64,000 nucleotides of DNA from Pseudobutyrivibrio ruminis HUN009. GTDB taxonomy: Bacteria; Bacillota; Clostridia; Lachnospirales; Lachnospiraceae. The stretch's first letter is position 1; each line of letters begins with the position of its first letter. Positions 23,365 through 33,075 of this stretch are shown here, one piece after another. The stretch is taken from contig NZ_JNLH01000001.1 in the NCBI RefSeq assembly GCF_000703005.1, positions 2,349,001 to 2,413,000 of the forward strand, given 5' to 3'. The translations under genes were made by a program, and so were the position numbers. The notes below the pieces were generated by a model. The model searched no databases and was not told where the DNA came from. It was given only the letters and a program-made list of their open reading frames with translations.

Positions 23365-25044
23365 CTACCTTCTTGTGCCATGCATCAATTGTTTATTCTT
23401 GTACATTCTTTCATCTGCAAGCAGATATACCGCATTGGCATCCTTGCCCTCGCATTCGTGGCGATACGCATATCCGATAGCTGCACTTCGATTGATGATT
23501 GGGTCCTTTTCGTTGAGCGTTGCAAGTGCATGCTTCATTCCATCTATCAAATAATCCACCTGTGACATGCTCTCTCCGGTAAGGATAACCACAAACTCAT
23601 CTCCACCGATTCGTGCTATAAATCCATCATTTCCAAAGCATTTCTCCAGCTCGCCACCAAATTCAAAGAGATATTTATCTCCCATCAAATGCCCCTGATT
23701 GTCATTGATTTCCTTCAATCCATTTAAATCAATGCTGATAATACAATAATCATCTGTCTTTTCCGAAATGCTTTTAATGTATTTCTCATATTTAGATCTA
23801 TTTGCTATGCCTGTAAGCTCGTCGGCATATGCCAAATGCGCCAGAGATTCGTACTCTTTCTTTCTAGCGATTGACTCTGAAATGAAAATATTGTAGTTCA
23901 CCAAAGTTGCAAATACCATGCTGATGGCTCCCAGAGGCACAGCTTTTTTCGAAAGCATTATCTGCTTTGAATATCCCAGCACTTCCATGTAGTAGAAGAA
24001 AATATTAAAGATAAAGGATATGGCCAGCATAGCCTGTCCCATAATCTGTATGTACTGTGTCTGTGTTATCAGATTTGAGCCTGCATCCTTAACTAAAATC
24101 ATTACAAACATGAATACAATCAGGACCATAGCATCTATCTGATAAATAAACAGATACTGATTAATGTGAGCAATTCCAACAAAATGCAATCCTATCAAAA
24201 CCAAAGGAATGATTGCTCCAATTGTTAAGAAAAACTGGAACAAAGTCTTATGAAGGTAATTTCTCATAGACCCCATTACCAAATACATCAGCGGTACAAC
24301 CATATACAAAGAAATGTATTCTATCTCTGTCTGATGACCATTTGTCTCCACAAACAAATCTAAAAGTCTGAACTGAGCCAAAAGCCATATTCCCAGGGCT
24401 ATAAACACAAGTGAAGAATACATCTGCATGTTTATCTCTGGCATATCACTTCGAAATCCCAAGCCTACAGCAAAAAACATAAGTCCAAATATTACAAGAA
24501 AAGCCGCCGACATAAAAATAAATATATTATTATAAATACTATATAAAAGCAATGTATAATAGCCTGCCAAGGCCGGAGCTTCAAAGTAATTGTAGGCTCC
24601 ATCCTCAGTAACCAACAGTGAAATGGAAATATCCACCGGCCTATCTGTGTTAGGAAGGCTTACGAAATTATTCTCACAACCTATAAACTTTCCATTCTTA
24701 TAGGAATCTAGAAATTCATGTTCTACTTCTAGGGTGCTGGAGTACAAAATCCAAGCGCTGAATCTGGACTCAAACATAATAGTAGGTGACACAAACTTGT
24801 TCACCTCTACGCTAGGATGCACCATATGTATCACATCCCCTTTGTGAGTCCCGTTGCCAATTATTTTTCTTAAATCTGACAATGCCACATTTTCATAAAT
24901 GGTGTCGTTGTAATAAACTCTCCACCCCTCATCTAACACAACAACGCTGTCGTAATTATGAGGCTTCAAGAAGAAATGGCCCACCAACATCAACATTAAA
25001 AATGTTCCCATGGCTACGCCTAGACATAAAATCTTTTTACCCAT
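23365..25044 (-). CDS. Membrane diguanylate cyclase (GGDEF)
   Basis: The protein is 559 residues. One N-terminal membrane segment is followed by an extracellular beta-rich domain (about 30-165) and seven or more membrane segments (about 170-385), like 7TMR-DISM receptors. The C-terminal domain has DELTGIANRSKYEKYI and an intact GGDEF in ARIGGDEFVVIL, so it should make c-di-GMP. I see no RxxD inhibitory site at the usual place before GGDEF. It overlaps the upstream paralogue by eight bases and so is translationally coupled. A c-di-GMP-I riboswitch lies in the same window at 53325. Confidence 0.9.
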   Translation of the reverse strand: MGKKILCLGVAMGTFLMLMLVGHFFLKPHNYDSVVVLDEGWRVYYNDTIYENVALSDLRKIIGNGTHKGDVIHMVHPSVEVNKFVSPTIMFESRFSAWILYSSTLEVEHEFLDSYKNGKFIGCENNFVSLPNTDRPVDISISLLVTEDGAYNYFEAPALAGYYTLLLYSIYNNIFIFMSAAFLVIFGLMFFAVGLGFRSDMPEINMQMYSSLVFIALGIWLLAQFRLLDLFVETNGHQTEIEYISLYMVVPLMYLVMGSMRNYLHKTLFQFFLTIGAIIPLVLIGLHFVGIAHINQYLFIYQIDAMVLIVFMFVMILVKDAGSNLITQTQYIQIMGQAMLAISFIFNIFFYYMEVLGYSKQIMLSKKAVPLGAISMVFATLVNYNIFISESIARKKEYESLAHLAYADELTGIANRSKYEKYIKSISEKTDDYCIISIDLNGLKEINDNQGHLMGDKYLFEFGGELEKCFGNDGFIARIGGDEFVVILTGESMSQVDYLIDGMKHALATLNEKDPIINRSAAIGYAYRHECEGKDANAVYLLADERMYKNKQLMHGTRR

Positions 25045-26752
25045 GGTGAGCCTCCTTCATCTTATACATACGCTGGTCAGCAAGATAAAATACATCCTGA
25101 TATCTGCCACTCTTCACCTCGTGATTAAATGCAAATCCTGCTGATGCCGAAAGTGTGAATTCATCATTTACACTATTAAACTCAGCCATCTCCCGATTCA
25201 TTTCATCTATACATTTTTTGCATAACAGCTCATTAGCGCTTTGGAATACAACGAGGAATTCATCACCGCCAGTTCTGGCTATTATGCCTGCAGACTTGAA
25301 GGATTTTTTCAGGATATTGGCAAATGTTTTAAGCATCCTATCACCAGCCATATGGCCCATATTATCATTAACGTACTTTAGTCGGTCCAAATCGATACTT
25401 ACTATTCCATAGTTTCCTCGCAGAGCGCTATAAAACTCACTTAGGGCCGCTCTATTCATCAGTCCTGTAAGAGCATCCGTATATGCCAAGCCTTCTAATT
25501 GTCCCTTGATGCGATTTGCACTGATGTGATTAACGCTGTTCATGAAGTAATAGATAAAGTGACACATGATAAAAAACAGCATGCCCAGCTCAAGGAAATT
25601 AATAGAAGTAAATAGTCCTGTATGGGAAATATACTCACTTTCATTAACCTTAACGCTAGGCTTAGTTCCAATTTCGATAAGTGACATTACCATCATTATT
25701 ATGAAACCGATAAACAGATATATTTCAGCGTCCATTCCTACGCTTATATCACTATCCGCATGTTCTCTTCTGTAAACTACCAGGTTTTTAATAAGAGATG
25801 GCAGAATTATAAACATTTCGACAATATCAAGTACACCCACAGCATTTAAAAAATGGTTAACATGTACAATATTAGAGATATGCAAAATCCATATAACAAT
25901 AGGGAAAATTATATTAACAACAGCAATTACACGTATCTTATTTTGAATATTATGACTATGAATAGAATAGATCAGCATACTAAATCCCAATGGAATCAAG
26001 TAAAAGGAAGTATACTCTACCATAGAGAAAAACATCTCTCGATTGCCTATAAAACAAAAGATGTCATTTCTGGCAAATATATATACTCCTAGCAAATTTG
26101 CAAAAATTGCTCCTACCAGAATTTCGATATCATTCTTTCTTGTAATCAGCAAATAAACCCACAATGCAAAAATAATGCAGGAATACATCACAAGAAAGGC
26201 ACCAATGAAAATAGATATTCTGTGGTGACTGTAAAATGTCTTTATTAAATCGCTCTTTTGGCCGTAAAAAACAGGCATAAACCTTCTGATGGAATTATTC
26301 TCTGTAAAGGTATACACAATAATAAGCTTATGAACTCCAGGTTTTGTATCAAGAGTCACAATATTATACTTCTTTGGCACAAAGCTTCCTGTTTTCAGGT
26401 ACTCTCTGCCATATGTATAAATCAATTCATCATCCAAATACACATCCACTGTGTTGAGCTTGCTGAGAAACATAAGGGTTGTGCCTTGTTTTTCCACTGA
26501 AATTTCATTTTCAGTGATAATAGTCTCTCCTCGCTTGCTTTCGCCTATATAGTAATCGCCTAAGTTTATATCACGCCGAACTTCAACCCCACGAAAAACA
26601 GACCAGCCTTCATCGATAGGACTGATCTTGGATTCTGAATTCACTGTGAATCTAGAGCTTCCAAATACTAAAAGCACAACTGTTACGAATGCTAATAGCA
26701 ATGGAAGCACCAGGTATTTTTTCAAATCATTAAAACGGGATAAATCTAACAT
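25037..26752 (-). CDS. Membrane diguanylate cyclase (GGDEF), paralogue
   Basis: The protein is 571 residues with the same plan as its downstream neighbour: an extracellular sensing domain, a block of membrane segments at about 175-400, and a cyclase domain with DALTGLMNRAALSEFY and ARTGGDEFLVVF. The ATG at 26752 is preferred over a GTG two codons earlier. No Shine-Dalgarno is evident, and TATAAT at 26759-26764 would place the transcript start at or next to this ATG, so a leaderless message is possible. The pair looks like a tandem duplication. The sensed signal is unknown. Confidence 0.88.
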   Translation of the reverse strand: MLDLSRFNDLKKYLVLPLLLAFVTVVLLVFGSSRFTVNSESKISPIDEGWSVFRGVEVRRDINLGDYYIGESKRGETIITENEISVEKQGTTLMFLSKLNTVDVYLDDELIYTYGREYLKTGSFVPKKYNIVTLDTKPGVHKLIIVYTFTENNSIRRFMPVFYGQKSDLIKTFYSHHRISIFIGAFLVMYSCIIFALWVYLLITRKNDIEILVGAIFANLLGVYIFARNDIFCFIGNREMFFSMVEYTSFYLIPLGFSMLIYSIHSHNIQNKIRVIAVVNIIFPIVIWILHISNIVHVNHFLNAVGVLDIVEMFIILPSLIKNLVVYRREHADSDISVGMDAEIYLFIGFIIMMVMSLIEIGTKPSVKVNESEYISHTGLFTSINFLELGMLFFIMCHFIYYFMNSVNHISANRIKGQLEGLAYTDALTGLMNRAALSEFYSALRGNYGIVSIDLDRLKYVNDNMGHMAGDRMLKTFANILKKSFKSAGIIARTGGDEFLVVFQSANELLCKKCIDEMNREMAEFNSVNDEFTLSASAGFAFNHEVKSGRYQDVFYLADQRMYKMKEAHHG

Positions 26753-26804
26753 ACACACATTATAGTATCCATATGTGTTTTATTTATAGATAAATGGTTA
26801 CCAT

Positions 26805-28808
26805 TTAACTATTTAACATGGAAATTAACTCTTCCTCACTTATAACATTTACCCCCAAAGCATTGGCTTTATCAAGCTTGCTGCCTGCAGCCTCGCCTGC
26901 CAATACATAATTAGTCTTTTTAGAAACAGAGCCAGAGCACTTACCGCCGTTGAGCTCGATAAGCTCCTGAGCTTCTTTTCTGCCCATAGTAGGCAAAGTA
27001 CCGGTGATAACAAATGTAAGTCCTGCAAACTTATCACTTGCGCCTTCCTTTTCCTCTTCTACCATGTTTACGCCAGCTGCCTTCAGACGATTAATAATAT
27101 CGATATTCACATCATCGTGAAGATAATCATAAATAGAATTAGCGCTAATTTCACCGATATCGTTTACCTGAATAAGCTCCTCTACTGTAAGGCTCATAAT
27201 CTTTTCAATGTCCTTAAATTGGGAAAGAAGGGCCTTAGCAGCTGCCTTTCCAACATTAGGAATACCAAAGCCTGTAAACAATCTGTAGGCGTCGTTGCTC
27301 TTTGCTGCCTCGATTGCTCCAAGAAGCTTGTCTGTGTTCTTTTCCTTGCCGATGATTCCCTTTTCGATAAGCTCATCCCTCTTATCCTTGAGGGCAAATA
27401 CATCTGCAATATCCTTTATATATTCCTGGCTGACAAGGTCCTCAATATAAACCTCGCCAAATCCCTTGATATCCATAGCATCTCTTGATACGAAATTGAT
27501 GATATGGCGAACCAACTGAGCTGGGCAACTTGGGTTCAAACACTTCATATCTGCTGTGTCAGCATCCCTGGAAACAGGACCACCGCATACAGGACACACA
27601 TTTGGAATCTTGTAAGTAACTGTGCCTTCTGGACGCTTTGAGTGAACCACTTCCTTTATCTTTGGAATGATTTCGCCAGATTTGTAAACTACTATCGTAT
27701 CTCCGATACCGATATCCAAATCATCGATGAAATCCTGATTGTGAAGAGTGGCGCGGCTAACTGTTGTACCGCATAAACGAATTGGCTCAAAAATAGCTGT
27801 AGGGTTAACACGGCCTGTTCTACCAACTGAAAGCTCCACATCAAGAAGCTTTGTCTCCTTTTCCTCTGGTGGGTACTTGTAGGCGATATGGCCGTTAGTG
27901 TATTTAGCACTGGTAGAAAAATCATTACGGTAAGAAACCTGATCAATCTTTACAACTGCGCCATCAATATCAAATGGGAACTGTCCTCTTAAATCACCGA
28001 TTTCATCAATTACAGCAAGGACTTCCTCTGCTGTTTCACACTTTTTATGGAAGACAGTGGCAACACCTGCCTTTTCAAGTATATCCATGCCGTCGCAGTG
28101 GCTCTTTGTAAGCTCCTCTGGCCCCTGCTGTACGTTGAATACAAACATCTTTAATCCACGTTCCTTGGTGATGTTTGCATCAAGCTGACGAAGTGTACCG
28201 GCCGCCAAATTACGTGGATTGGCAGCAAGCTTTCCACCATTAAGCTCCTGAGTGGCATTGTATCTATCGAAATCCTCGTGAGACATATAAACCTCGCCGC
28301 GAAGCTGAAGGCTATCATATGGCAAATCAAGATATTGATTAACATCTGGGATAACTAATGCATTTGCGGTAACATCCTCGCCGATAAGTCCATCACCACG
28401 AGTCTCTCCCATCTTGAGCTTTAGCTTGCCCTTTGAATCCTTTTCGTAGCGAAGAGTCATGCTAAGGCCGTCGATTTTGGCCTCCACACTAAACTTAGCA
28501 TCAGGATGTACCGCCTTTACCTTTGCAATCCAGGCTATTACATCAGCCTTGTCAAAAACATCCTCTATAGAAAGCATTGGCACATCGTGAGTAACCTTTA
28601 CACCAGCTTCACGCATGGCAACGCCACCAATCTTTTGAGAAGGTGAATCAGGTGTCACCCATTCCGGATGCTCTGCCTCGGCTGCCTTGAGCTTTTGCAT
28701 CAGCTGATCATACTCAAAATCGCTGATTTCTGGCTCGTTTTGATTGTAGTATCTATCCATGTGATAATCGATTTCATCGATTAATTTCTTGTATTCATTA
28801 AGTTCCAT
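26805..28808 (-). CDS. ligA: NAD-dependent DNA ligase
   Basis: The protein is 667 residues, full length. The nucleotide-accepting lysine is in VEAKIDGLS at about residue 111. An OB fold follows, then the four-cysteine zinc finger (CPVCGG, CLNPSCPAQ) at about 405-430, helix-hairpin-helix repeats, and a BRCT domain in the last 75 residues (FAGLTFVITGTLPTMGRKEA). It seals nicks in replication and repair and is normally essential. It lies 18 bases after the pseudouridine synthase gene and is probably cotranscribed with it. Confidence 0.97.
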   Translation of the reverse strand: MELNEYKKLIDEIDYHMDRYYNQNEPEISDFEYDQLMQKLKAAEAEHPEWVTPDSPSQKIGGVAMREAGVKVTHDVPMLSIEDVFDKADVIAWIAKVKAVHPDAKFSVEAKIDGLSMTLRYEKDSKGKLKLKMGETRGDGLIGEDVTANALVIPDVNQYLDLPYDSLQLRGEVYMSHEDFDRYNATQELNGGKLAANPRNLAAGTLRQLDANITKERGLKMFVFNVQQGPEELTKSHCDGMDILEKAGVATVFHKKCETAEEVLAVIDEIGDLRGQFPFDIDGAVVKIDQVSYRNDFSTSAKYTNGHIAYKYPPEEKETKLLDVELSVGRTGRVNPTAIFEPIRLCGTTVSRATLHNQDFIDDLDIGIGDTIVVYKSGEIIPKIKEVVHSKRPEGTVTYKIPNVCPVCGGPVSRDADTADMKCLNPSCPAQLVRHIINFVSRDAMDIKGFGEVYIEDLVSQEYIKDIADVFALKDKRDELIEKGIIGKEKNTDKLLGAIEAAKSNDAYRLFTGFGIPNVGKAAAKALLSQFKDIEKIMSLTVEELIQVNDIGEISANSIYDYLHDDVNIDIINRLKAAGVNMVEEEKEGASDKFAGLTFVITGTLPTMGRKEAQELIELNGGKCSGSVSKKTNYVLAGEAAGSKLDKANALGVNVISEEELISMLNS

Positions 28809-28826
28809 TATTCTACCCCTTTTACC

Positions 28827-29549
28827 TTAGTTTCTAGAGCCTTCAAGCATTTTGTAGAGCACCTTTAGCTCTGCTTCCGTAACGTCTCTGTAGGTGTCCT
28901 CCTGAAGGTCCTTTAGCTCGATATTCATAATACGAACGCGCTTGAGGCTTCGAACCCTGTAGCCAAGCATTTGACACATGCGACGAATCTGTCGATTCAG
29001 TCCTTGAGTCAAAATGATTTTGAATGTCCTTTTGGAAAGCTTTTCAACCTGACACTTTCTGGTGGTCACTTCCAGCTCATCCAAATATACGCCAGCCGAC
29101 ATTTTCTTAATAAAATCACTGTCTATATCCTTATCAACAGTAACAATATATTCCTTTTCATGAGCATTAGCCGCTCTCATAATCTTGTTTACTAAATCAC
29201 CCTGATTTGTAAGAAGAATCAGACCGTTGCTATCCTTGTCCAAACGGCCAATAGGATAAATGCGCTCTGGATAATTGATGTGGTCGATGATATTGTTCTT
29301 TTCGCGCTTTTCTGCTGTGCAAACAATCCCAACAGGCTTGTTGTAGGCGATAAGCACCGGCTTTTTATCTGCGTTTGAAACTGGCTTGCCATCGAAAACC
29401 ACATCATCATCTGGCCCTATGCGCATGCCCATTTCTGCAGGCTTGCCATTTACAAGAACTCGCCCCTCCTCTATTGCCTTGTCCGCCGCTCGCCTGCTAC
29501 ATACCCCGGCATCGCTCAAATATTTATTTAATCTAATACTCTCTTCCAA
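28827..29549 (-). CDS. rluF: RluF-like 23S rRNA pseudouridine synthase
   Basis: The protein is 240 residues. An S4 RNA-binding domain (IRLNKYLSDAGVCSRRAADK) is followed by the catalytic core with GRLDKDSNGLILLTNQGD, where Asp is the nucleophile, and LTQGLNRQIRRMCQMLGY, typical of the RluB/E/F group. The match to RluF (U2604 of 23S rRNA) is good but RluB is possible. I chose a TTG start: GGAGG lies five bases before it, whereas the longer ATG-started frame reads back through the stem-loop of the upstream gene. It heads a pair with ligA. Confidence 0.85.
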   Translation of the reverse strand: MEESIRLNKYLSDAGVCSRRAADKAIEEGRVLVNGKPAEMGMRIGPDDDVVFDGKPVSNADKKPVLIAYNKPVGIVCTAEKREKNNIIDHINYPERIYPIGRLDKDSNGLILLTNQGDLVNKIMRAANAHEKEYIVTVDKDIDSDFIKKMSAGVYLDELEVTTRKCQVEKLSKRTFKIILTQGLNRQIRRMCQMLGYRVRSLKRVRIMNIELKDLQEDTYRDVTEAELKVLYKMLEGSRN

Positions 29550-29566
29550 GTATGCCTCCATAATAC

Positions 29567-29595
29567 AATGGAGACCAAAAAACTTGGTCTCCATT
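29567..29595 (-). terminator. Stem-loop between SH3 gene and rluF
   Basis: A 12-base perfect stem AATGGAGACCAA with TTGGTCTCCATT closes an unusual T-rich loop (GTTTT). The bases that follow are not a T-run, so it may be a weak terminator or an mRNA end structure. Confidence 0.5.
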
Positions 29596-29616
29596 AAAAT
29601 TAATCATTAATCTGAA

Positions 29617-30888
29617 TTACTCTTGTAAAAGGTCTGTTCTGATGTAGCCTTCTTTCTTTCCATACTTAACCTTTGTCCAGCCTTCGGCATAGCTCATAAC
29701 TACCTCTACCTCTTCGCCTGCATAAGCAACTGCAACCTTTGATGCAGATGAATCCATTGCTGAACGAATATTTACTGTAGATGTAAGAGTGACTTTATCA
29801 CCAGCTGTAAGTGCTGCAGCGTTTGTTGTCTCTTCCTCGTCTGTGTCCTCTGTATCCTCTGTTGTCTCTTCCTCTGCGTCGCCTACATTAACCGCATCCT
29901 TTGTGATGTACGCCTTTGTTCCGTTGTAATCAAACTTGTAGAAGTCTCCCTCCTCACCGTAGATAGTGATTTCGGTACCACTTTCAAGAGAACCAAGCTT
30001 ATCGCTGCTAGCATCTGCTGCTGAGCGAACATTTGCCTTTGCATTTGTAGTGCCTGTGTAAGAGTTTGCTTCCTCTTCAGCTTCTGCTGCTGCCTGTGCC
30101 TCGGCCTCTGCAGCTGCTGCCGCTTCTTCCTCTGCCTTTGCAGCTTCCTCAGCTGCTGCCGCTTCCTGAGCAGTGTAATCTGTGTTCCACTGGATGATAG
30201 CTGCTGGCAATGTATCTGACATAAGTGCTGAAAGATTTTCATCACTTTCAAGTGCTGACTCGTATGCCTCATCAACCTCTGCCTTTAAATCAAGCAAATC
30301 CTGCTGACGAATGTAAACTGCAATAAGATCAGAGATTTCTGTATCCATCTCGTAAATGTTGTTGTTCTGGTTGAATGAACCGTAAATGTTGTTGATGTAA
30401 AGCTTTCCATCTTCGTTTGTTTCAACATAGAAGAAATCAAGGCCAGGAGCTGCTGTATCGATGTCGTTGTACTTGAGCTCAACCTCTGTAGTTACGAGAT
30501 AAGAATTATCTGTGAGGCCTGGCTTTGTGTAAATCTGAACATCGTTGAAGCTCTCGATGTACTGGCTATAGAAAGCAATGTAGCTGATTTCCTGATCACT
30601 AACAGGTGTTGCAAGAGTGGCAAGTGTGTCTGTATCGCCCTCTGCGTATGCTGTGTAGTAATTATTAATAAGAGTAGTCAGCTCTGAATTATTATTCTTT
30701 TTGAAGCTCTTATAAACTCCCGATGTGGATTTGCTATCACCACCGCCACTGCTAGTTCCAAGGAAAAGAACCAACGCCATGACGATGAAAATTCCACCTG
30801 CTAAAAAGTATCTTTTATAATTAATGATAAAATCCTTTGAAATATCAATTATATTTTTAAGTTTTGTTTTTAAATCTTGTAAGTTCAT
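29617..30888 (-). CDS. Membrane-anchored protein with two SH3-like domains
   Basis: The protein is 423 residues. A cytoplasmic tail of about 30 residues is followed by one membrane segment (YFLAGGIFIVMALVLFLG), an NTF2-like domain at about 60-195, and a long Ala/Glu-rich helix. Two bacterial SH3 domains close it, at about 280-335 (KANVRSAADASSDKLGSLES) and 365-420 (TVNIRSAMDSSASKVAVAYA). Such SH3b domains usually bind peptidoglycan outside the cell. GGAGGG lies three to four bases before the chosen ATG; the longer frame has no better site. Confidence 0.85.
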   Translation of the reverse strand: MNLQDLKTKLKNIIDISKDFIINYKRYFLAGGIFIVMALVLFLGTSSGGGDSKSTSGVYKSFKKNNNSELTTLINNYYTAYAEGDTDTLATLATPVSDQEISYIAFYSQYIESFNDVQIYTKPGLTDNSYLVTTEVELKYNDIDTAAPGLDFFYVETNEDGKLYINNIYGSFNQNNNIYEMDTEISDLIAVYIRQQDLLDLKAEVDEAYESALESDENLSALMSDTLPAAIIQWNTDYTAQEAAAAEEAAKAEEEAAAAAEAEAQAAAEAEEEANSYTGTTNAKANVRSAADASSDKLGSLESGTEITIYGEEGDFYKFDYNGTKAYITKDAVNVGDAEEETTEDTEDTDEEETTNAAALTAGDKVTLTSTVNIRSAMDSSASKVAVAYAGEEVEVVMSYAEGWTKVKYGKKEGYIRTDLLQE

Positions 30889-30923
30889 GTGCCCTCCATG
30901 CTGCAAATAGTTTGCCGAACAAC

Positions 30924-30997
30924 TGTAGACGGCCGGATTCGAACCGGCGGTCTTCGGAGTCGGAGTCCGATGCGTTATCCAGCTACGCTACGCCTAC
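30924..30997 (-). tRNA. tRNA-Arg, anticodon CCG
   Basis: On the minus strand a full cloverleaf folds: acceptor GTAGGCG with CGTCTAC, D arm around AGCTGGATAACGC, anticodon stem TCGGA/TCCGA with loop CTCCGAC giving anticodon CCG (codon CGG), and T arm GCCGGTTCGAATCCGGC. The discriminator is A and CCA is not encoded. Confidence 0.95.
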
Positions 30998-31125
30998 GTA
31001 TTTACTTGCCGATTTATTTTAACACAACTTACAAACTAAATACACCTTTCGTCAAAAATTTATGTACTTTAGTTGATAAAAGTGATAAAGTATATGAAAA
31101 ATCTTACACAAGGAGGTAACTGTAT

Positions 31126-31980
31126 ATGAATCCTACAGGTTCTACTAATTTAATTTGTTTACTCGGCAGTCCAGTTTCACACAGCATCTCACCAGCGATG
31201 CATAATACAGCCTTTGATGCTTTAGGGCTTGATTTTTCATATATGGCCTTTGATGTAAGTAAGGAAGATTTGCCTACAGCTGTTGAGGGTTTGAAAAAAA
31301 TCAACTGCTGTAATTTCAATCTCACAATGCCTTTAAAAACTGCTATCATCCCACTTCTGGATGAAATCGATGAAGCAGCTGAACTGGCTCAATCAGTAAA
31401 CACCTGCGTTTGTCAGGATGGCAAATTAGTAGGCTACACCACAGATGGCATTGGCTTTCTTCAATCTATGAAGGATTGTGGAATCAAATACACTGGTACT
31501 ACTATCACTATTCTTGGTGCTGGTGGCGCTGCCACTTCTATCATCACACAGGCGGCCATGGAAGGTGTGGAAAAGATTAATATCTTCAAAAGAAAAAACG
31601 CATCTTTCCAGAAGGTTGTAGATTTTGCAGACCGACTTACAAAATCTACCAACTGCGATCTTTTCGTTTACGACATGGAAGACATGGATATTCTCAACTT
31701 TTCTCTTCAAGAAAGTGATATCCTTATAAATAGTACAAATGTTGGTATGGGCGACGACGACCGTTCCCTTGTTCCAAAGGAATTTCTTCATCCTGGACTT
31801 ACAGTTTGCGATGTAATTTATCATCCTGCTGAAACCAGACTTTTAAAGGATGCAAAAGCCTGCGGTTGCAAGACAATGAATGGCAAATACATGCTTCTAT
31901 ACCAAGGGGCTGCAGCCTTTAAGCTTTGGACTGGCAAGGATATGCCAATCGACTTAATTAAAGAGACATGTTTTGACTAA
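31126..31980 (+). CDS. aroE: Shikimate dehydrogenase
   Basis: The protein is 284 residues. The shikimate-binding SPVSHSISPAMHN (about residues 15-27) and the catalytic Lys in NLTMPLKTAIIP (about 70) are present. The NADP-binding Rossmann turn is ILGAGGAATSII (about 130). The enzyme reduces 3-dehydroshikimate to shikimate in aromatic amino acid synthesis. AAGGAGGT precedes the ATG. The DAHP synthase gene follows 23 bases later, forming a small aromatic operon on the plus strand. Confidence 0.95.
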   Translation: MNPTGSTNLICLLGSPVSHSISPAMHNTAFDALGLDFSYMAFDVSKEDLPTAVEGLKKINCCNFNLTMPLKTAIIPLLDEIDEAAELAQSVNTCVCQDGKLVGYTTDGIGFLQSMKDCGIKYTGTTITILGAGGAATSIITQAAMEGVEKINIFKRKNASFQKVVDFADRLTKSTNCDLFVYDMEDMDILNFSLQESDILINSTNVGMGDDDRSLVPKEFLHPGLTVCDVIYHPAETRLLKDAKACGCKTMNGKYMLLYQGAAAFKLWTGKDMPIDLIKETCFD

Positions 31981-32003
31981 ATCTATAGAAGTGAGGGAAA
32001 ATA

Positions 32004-33035
32004 ATGAGTTTCAATTATCTTAAGAAAATGCCTACTCCAGAGGAAATCAAGGAGATGCTTCCTGTTCCACCAAAGGTCCAGGAAATCAAAAAGCAACGTG
32101 ACAAAGAAGTGACCGACATAATCACTGGAAAAGATGACCGTTTTCTCTGCATAATTGGTCCATGCTCTGCTGATAATGAGGACGCCGTTTGCGAATACAT
32201 CGAAAAGCTAGCACGAGTTGCTGAGGATATAAAAGACAGAGTTTTGGTAGTTCCTAGAATCTACACCAACAAGCCGCGTACCACAGGCAGCGGCTACAAA
32301 GGAATCGCTTCTCAGCCTGACCCAAATGAAGCCCCTGATATGGTGGCAGGCCTCATTGCAATGAGAAAGATGCATATCCGTGCCATGACAGAATCAGAGC
32401 TCACTCCTGCTGATGAAATGCTCTACCCTGAAAACTGGGGCTATGTAGATGATCTTCTTTCCTACGTGGCAATCGGTGCCCGCTCAGTTGAGGATCAGCA
32501 TCATCGTCTCACTGTTTCAGGCTTCGACGTAGCATCGGGAATGAAGAATCCTACATCTGGCGATTTCTCTGTAATGCTAAATTCCGTATATGCGGCCCAG
32601 CATCCACATCACTTCACCTTCTCTGGATACGAAGTAACCACTACAGGAAATCCACTAGCCCACACAATCCTCCGCGGTGCCGTATCAAAGCACGGCAATA
32701 GCGTGCAAAACTACCACTACGAAGACTTAATCAGACTTCACAACATGTACGAAAAGATGGATCTTGTTAATCCTGCATGTATCATCGATGCCAACCACTC
32801 AAATTCAAACAAGCAGTACAAAGAGCAGATTCGTATCGTGAAGGAAGTAATGCACAATCGAAATCATTCGGAAGATATCAAGAATCTTGTTAAGGGTGTC
32901 ATGATAGAAAGCTACCTCATCGAAGGTTGCCAGCCTATCTCCGACCACCAGACATATGGCCAGTCAATCACAGACCCTTGCCTTGGTTGGGAAGACACAC
33001 GTCATCTTCTTTATACAATTGCAGAACGCAACTAA
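32004..33035 (+). CDS. 3-Deoxy-7-phosphoheptulonate (DAHP) synthase, type I
   Basis: The protein is 343 residues, matching the AroF/AroG/AroH class. Motifs are CIIGPCSADNEDAVCEY, PRIYTNKPRTTGSGYKGI, the metal/PEP region IGARSVEDQHHR, and the late IDANHSNSNKQY. The reaction joins PEP and erythrose 4-phosphate, the first step of the shikimate pathway. Feedback specificity (Phe, Tyr or Trp) cannot be told from sequence alone, so no allele letter is given. It follows aroE and ends at a bidirectional terminator. Confidence 0.93.
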   Translation: MSFNYLKKMPTPEEIKEMLPVPPKVQEIKKQRDKEVTDIITGKDDRFLCIIGPCSADNEDAVCEYIEKLARVAEDIKDRVLVVPRIYTNKPRTTGSGYKGIASQPDPNEAPDMVAGLIAMRKMHIRAMTESELTPADEMLYPENWGYVDDLLSYVAIGARSVEDQHHRLTVSGFDVASGMKNPTSGDFSVMLNSVYAAQHPHHFTFSGYEVTTTGNPLAHTILRGAVSKHGNSVQNYHYEDLIRLHNMYEKMDLVNPACIIDANHSNSNKQYKEQIRIVKEVMHNRNHSEDIKNLVKGVMIESYLIEGCQPISDHQTYGQSITDPCLGWEDTRHLLYTIAERN

Positions 33036-33040
33036 AACAA

Positions 33041-33072
33041 AAACTCAAGTCAGATTAATCCGACTTGAGTTT
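33041..33072. terminator. Bidirectional terminator
   Basis: AAACTCAAGTC pairs with GACTTGAGTTT around a nine-base loop, with T's on the plus side and on the minus side. It serves the converging DAHP synthase and DUF2339 genes. Confidence 0.85.
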
Positions 33073-33075
33073 TCT

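Noticed and set aside
29561..29594. Longer ATG start for rluF
   Set aside because: It would read through the stem-loop of the upstream gene and has no ribosome site; TTG after GGAGG fits better.
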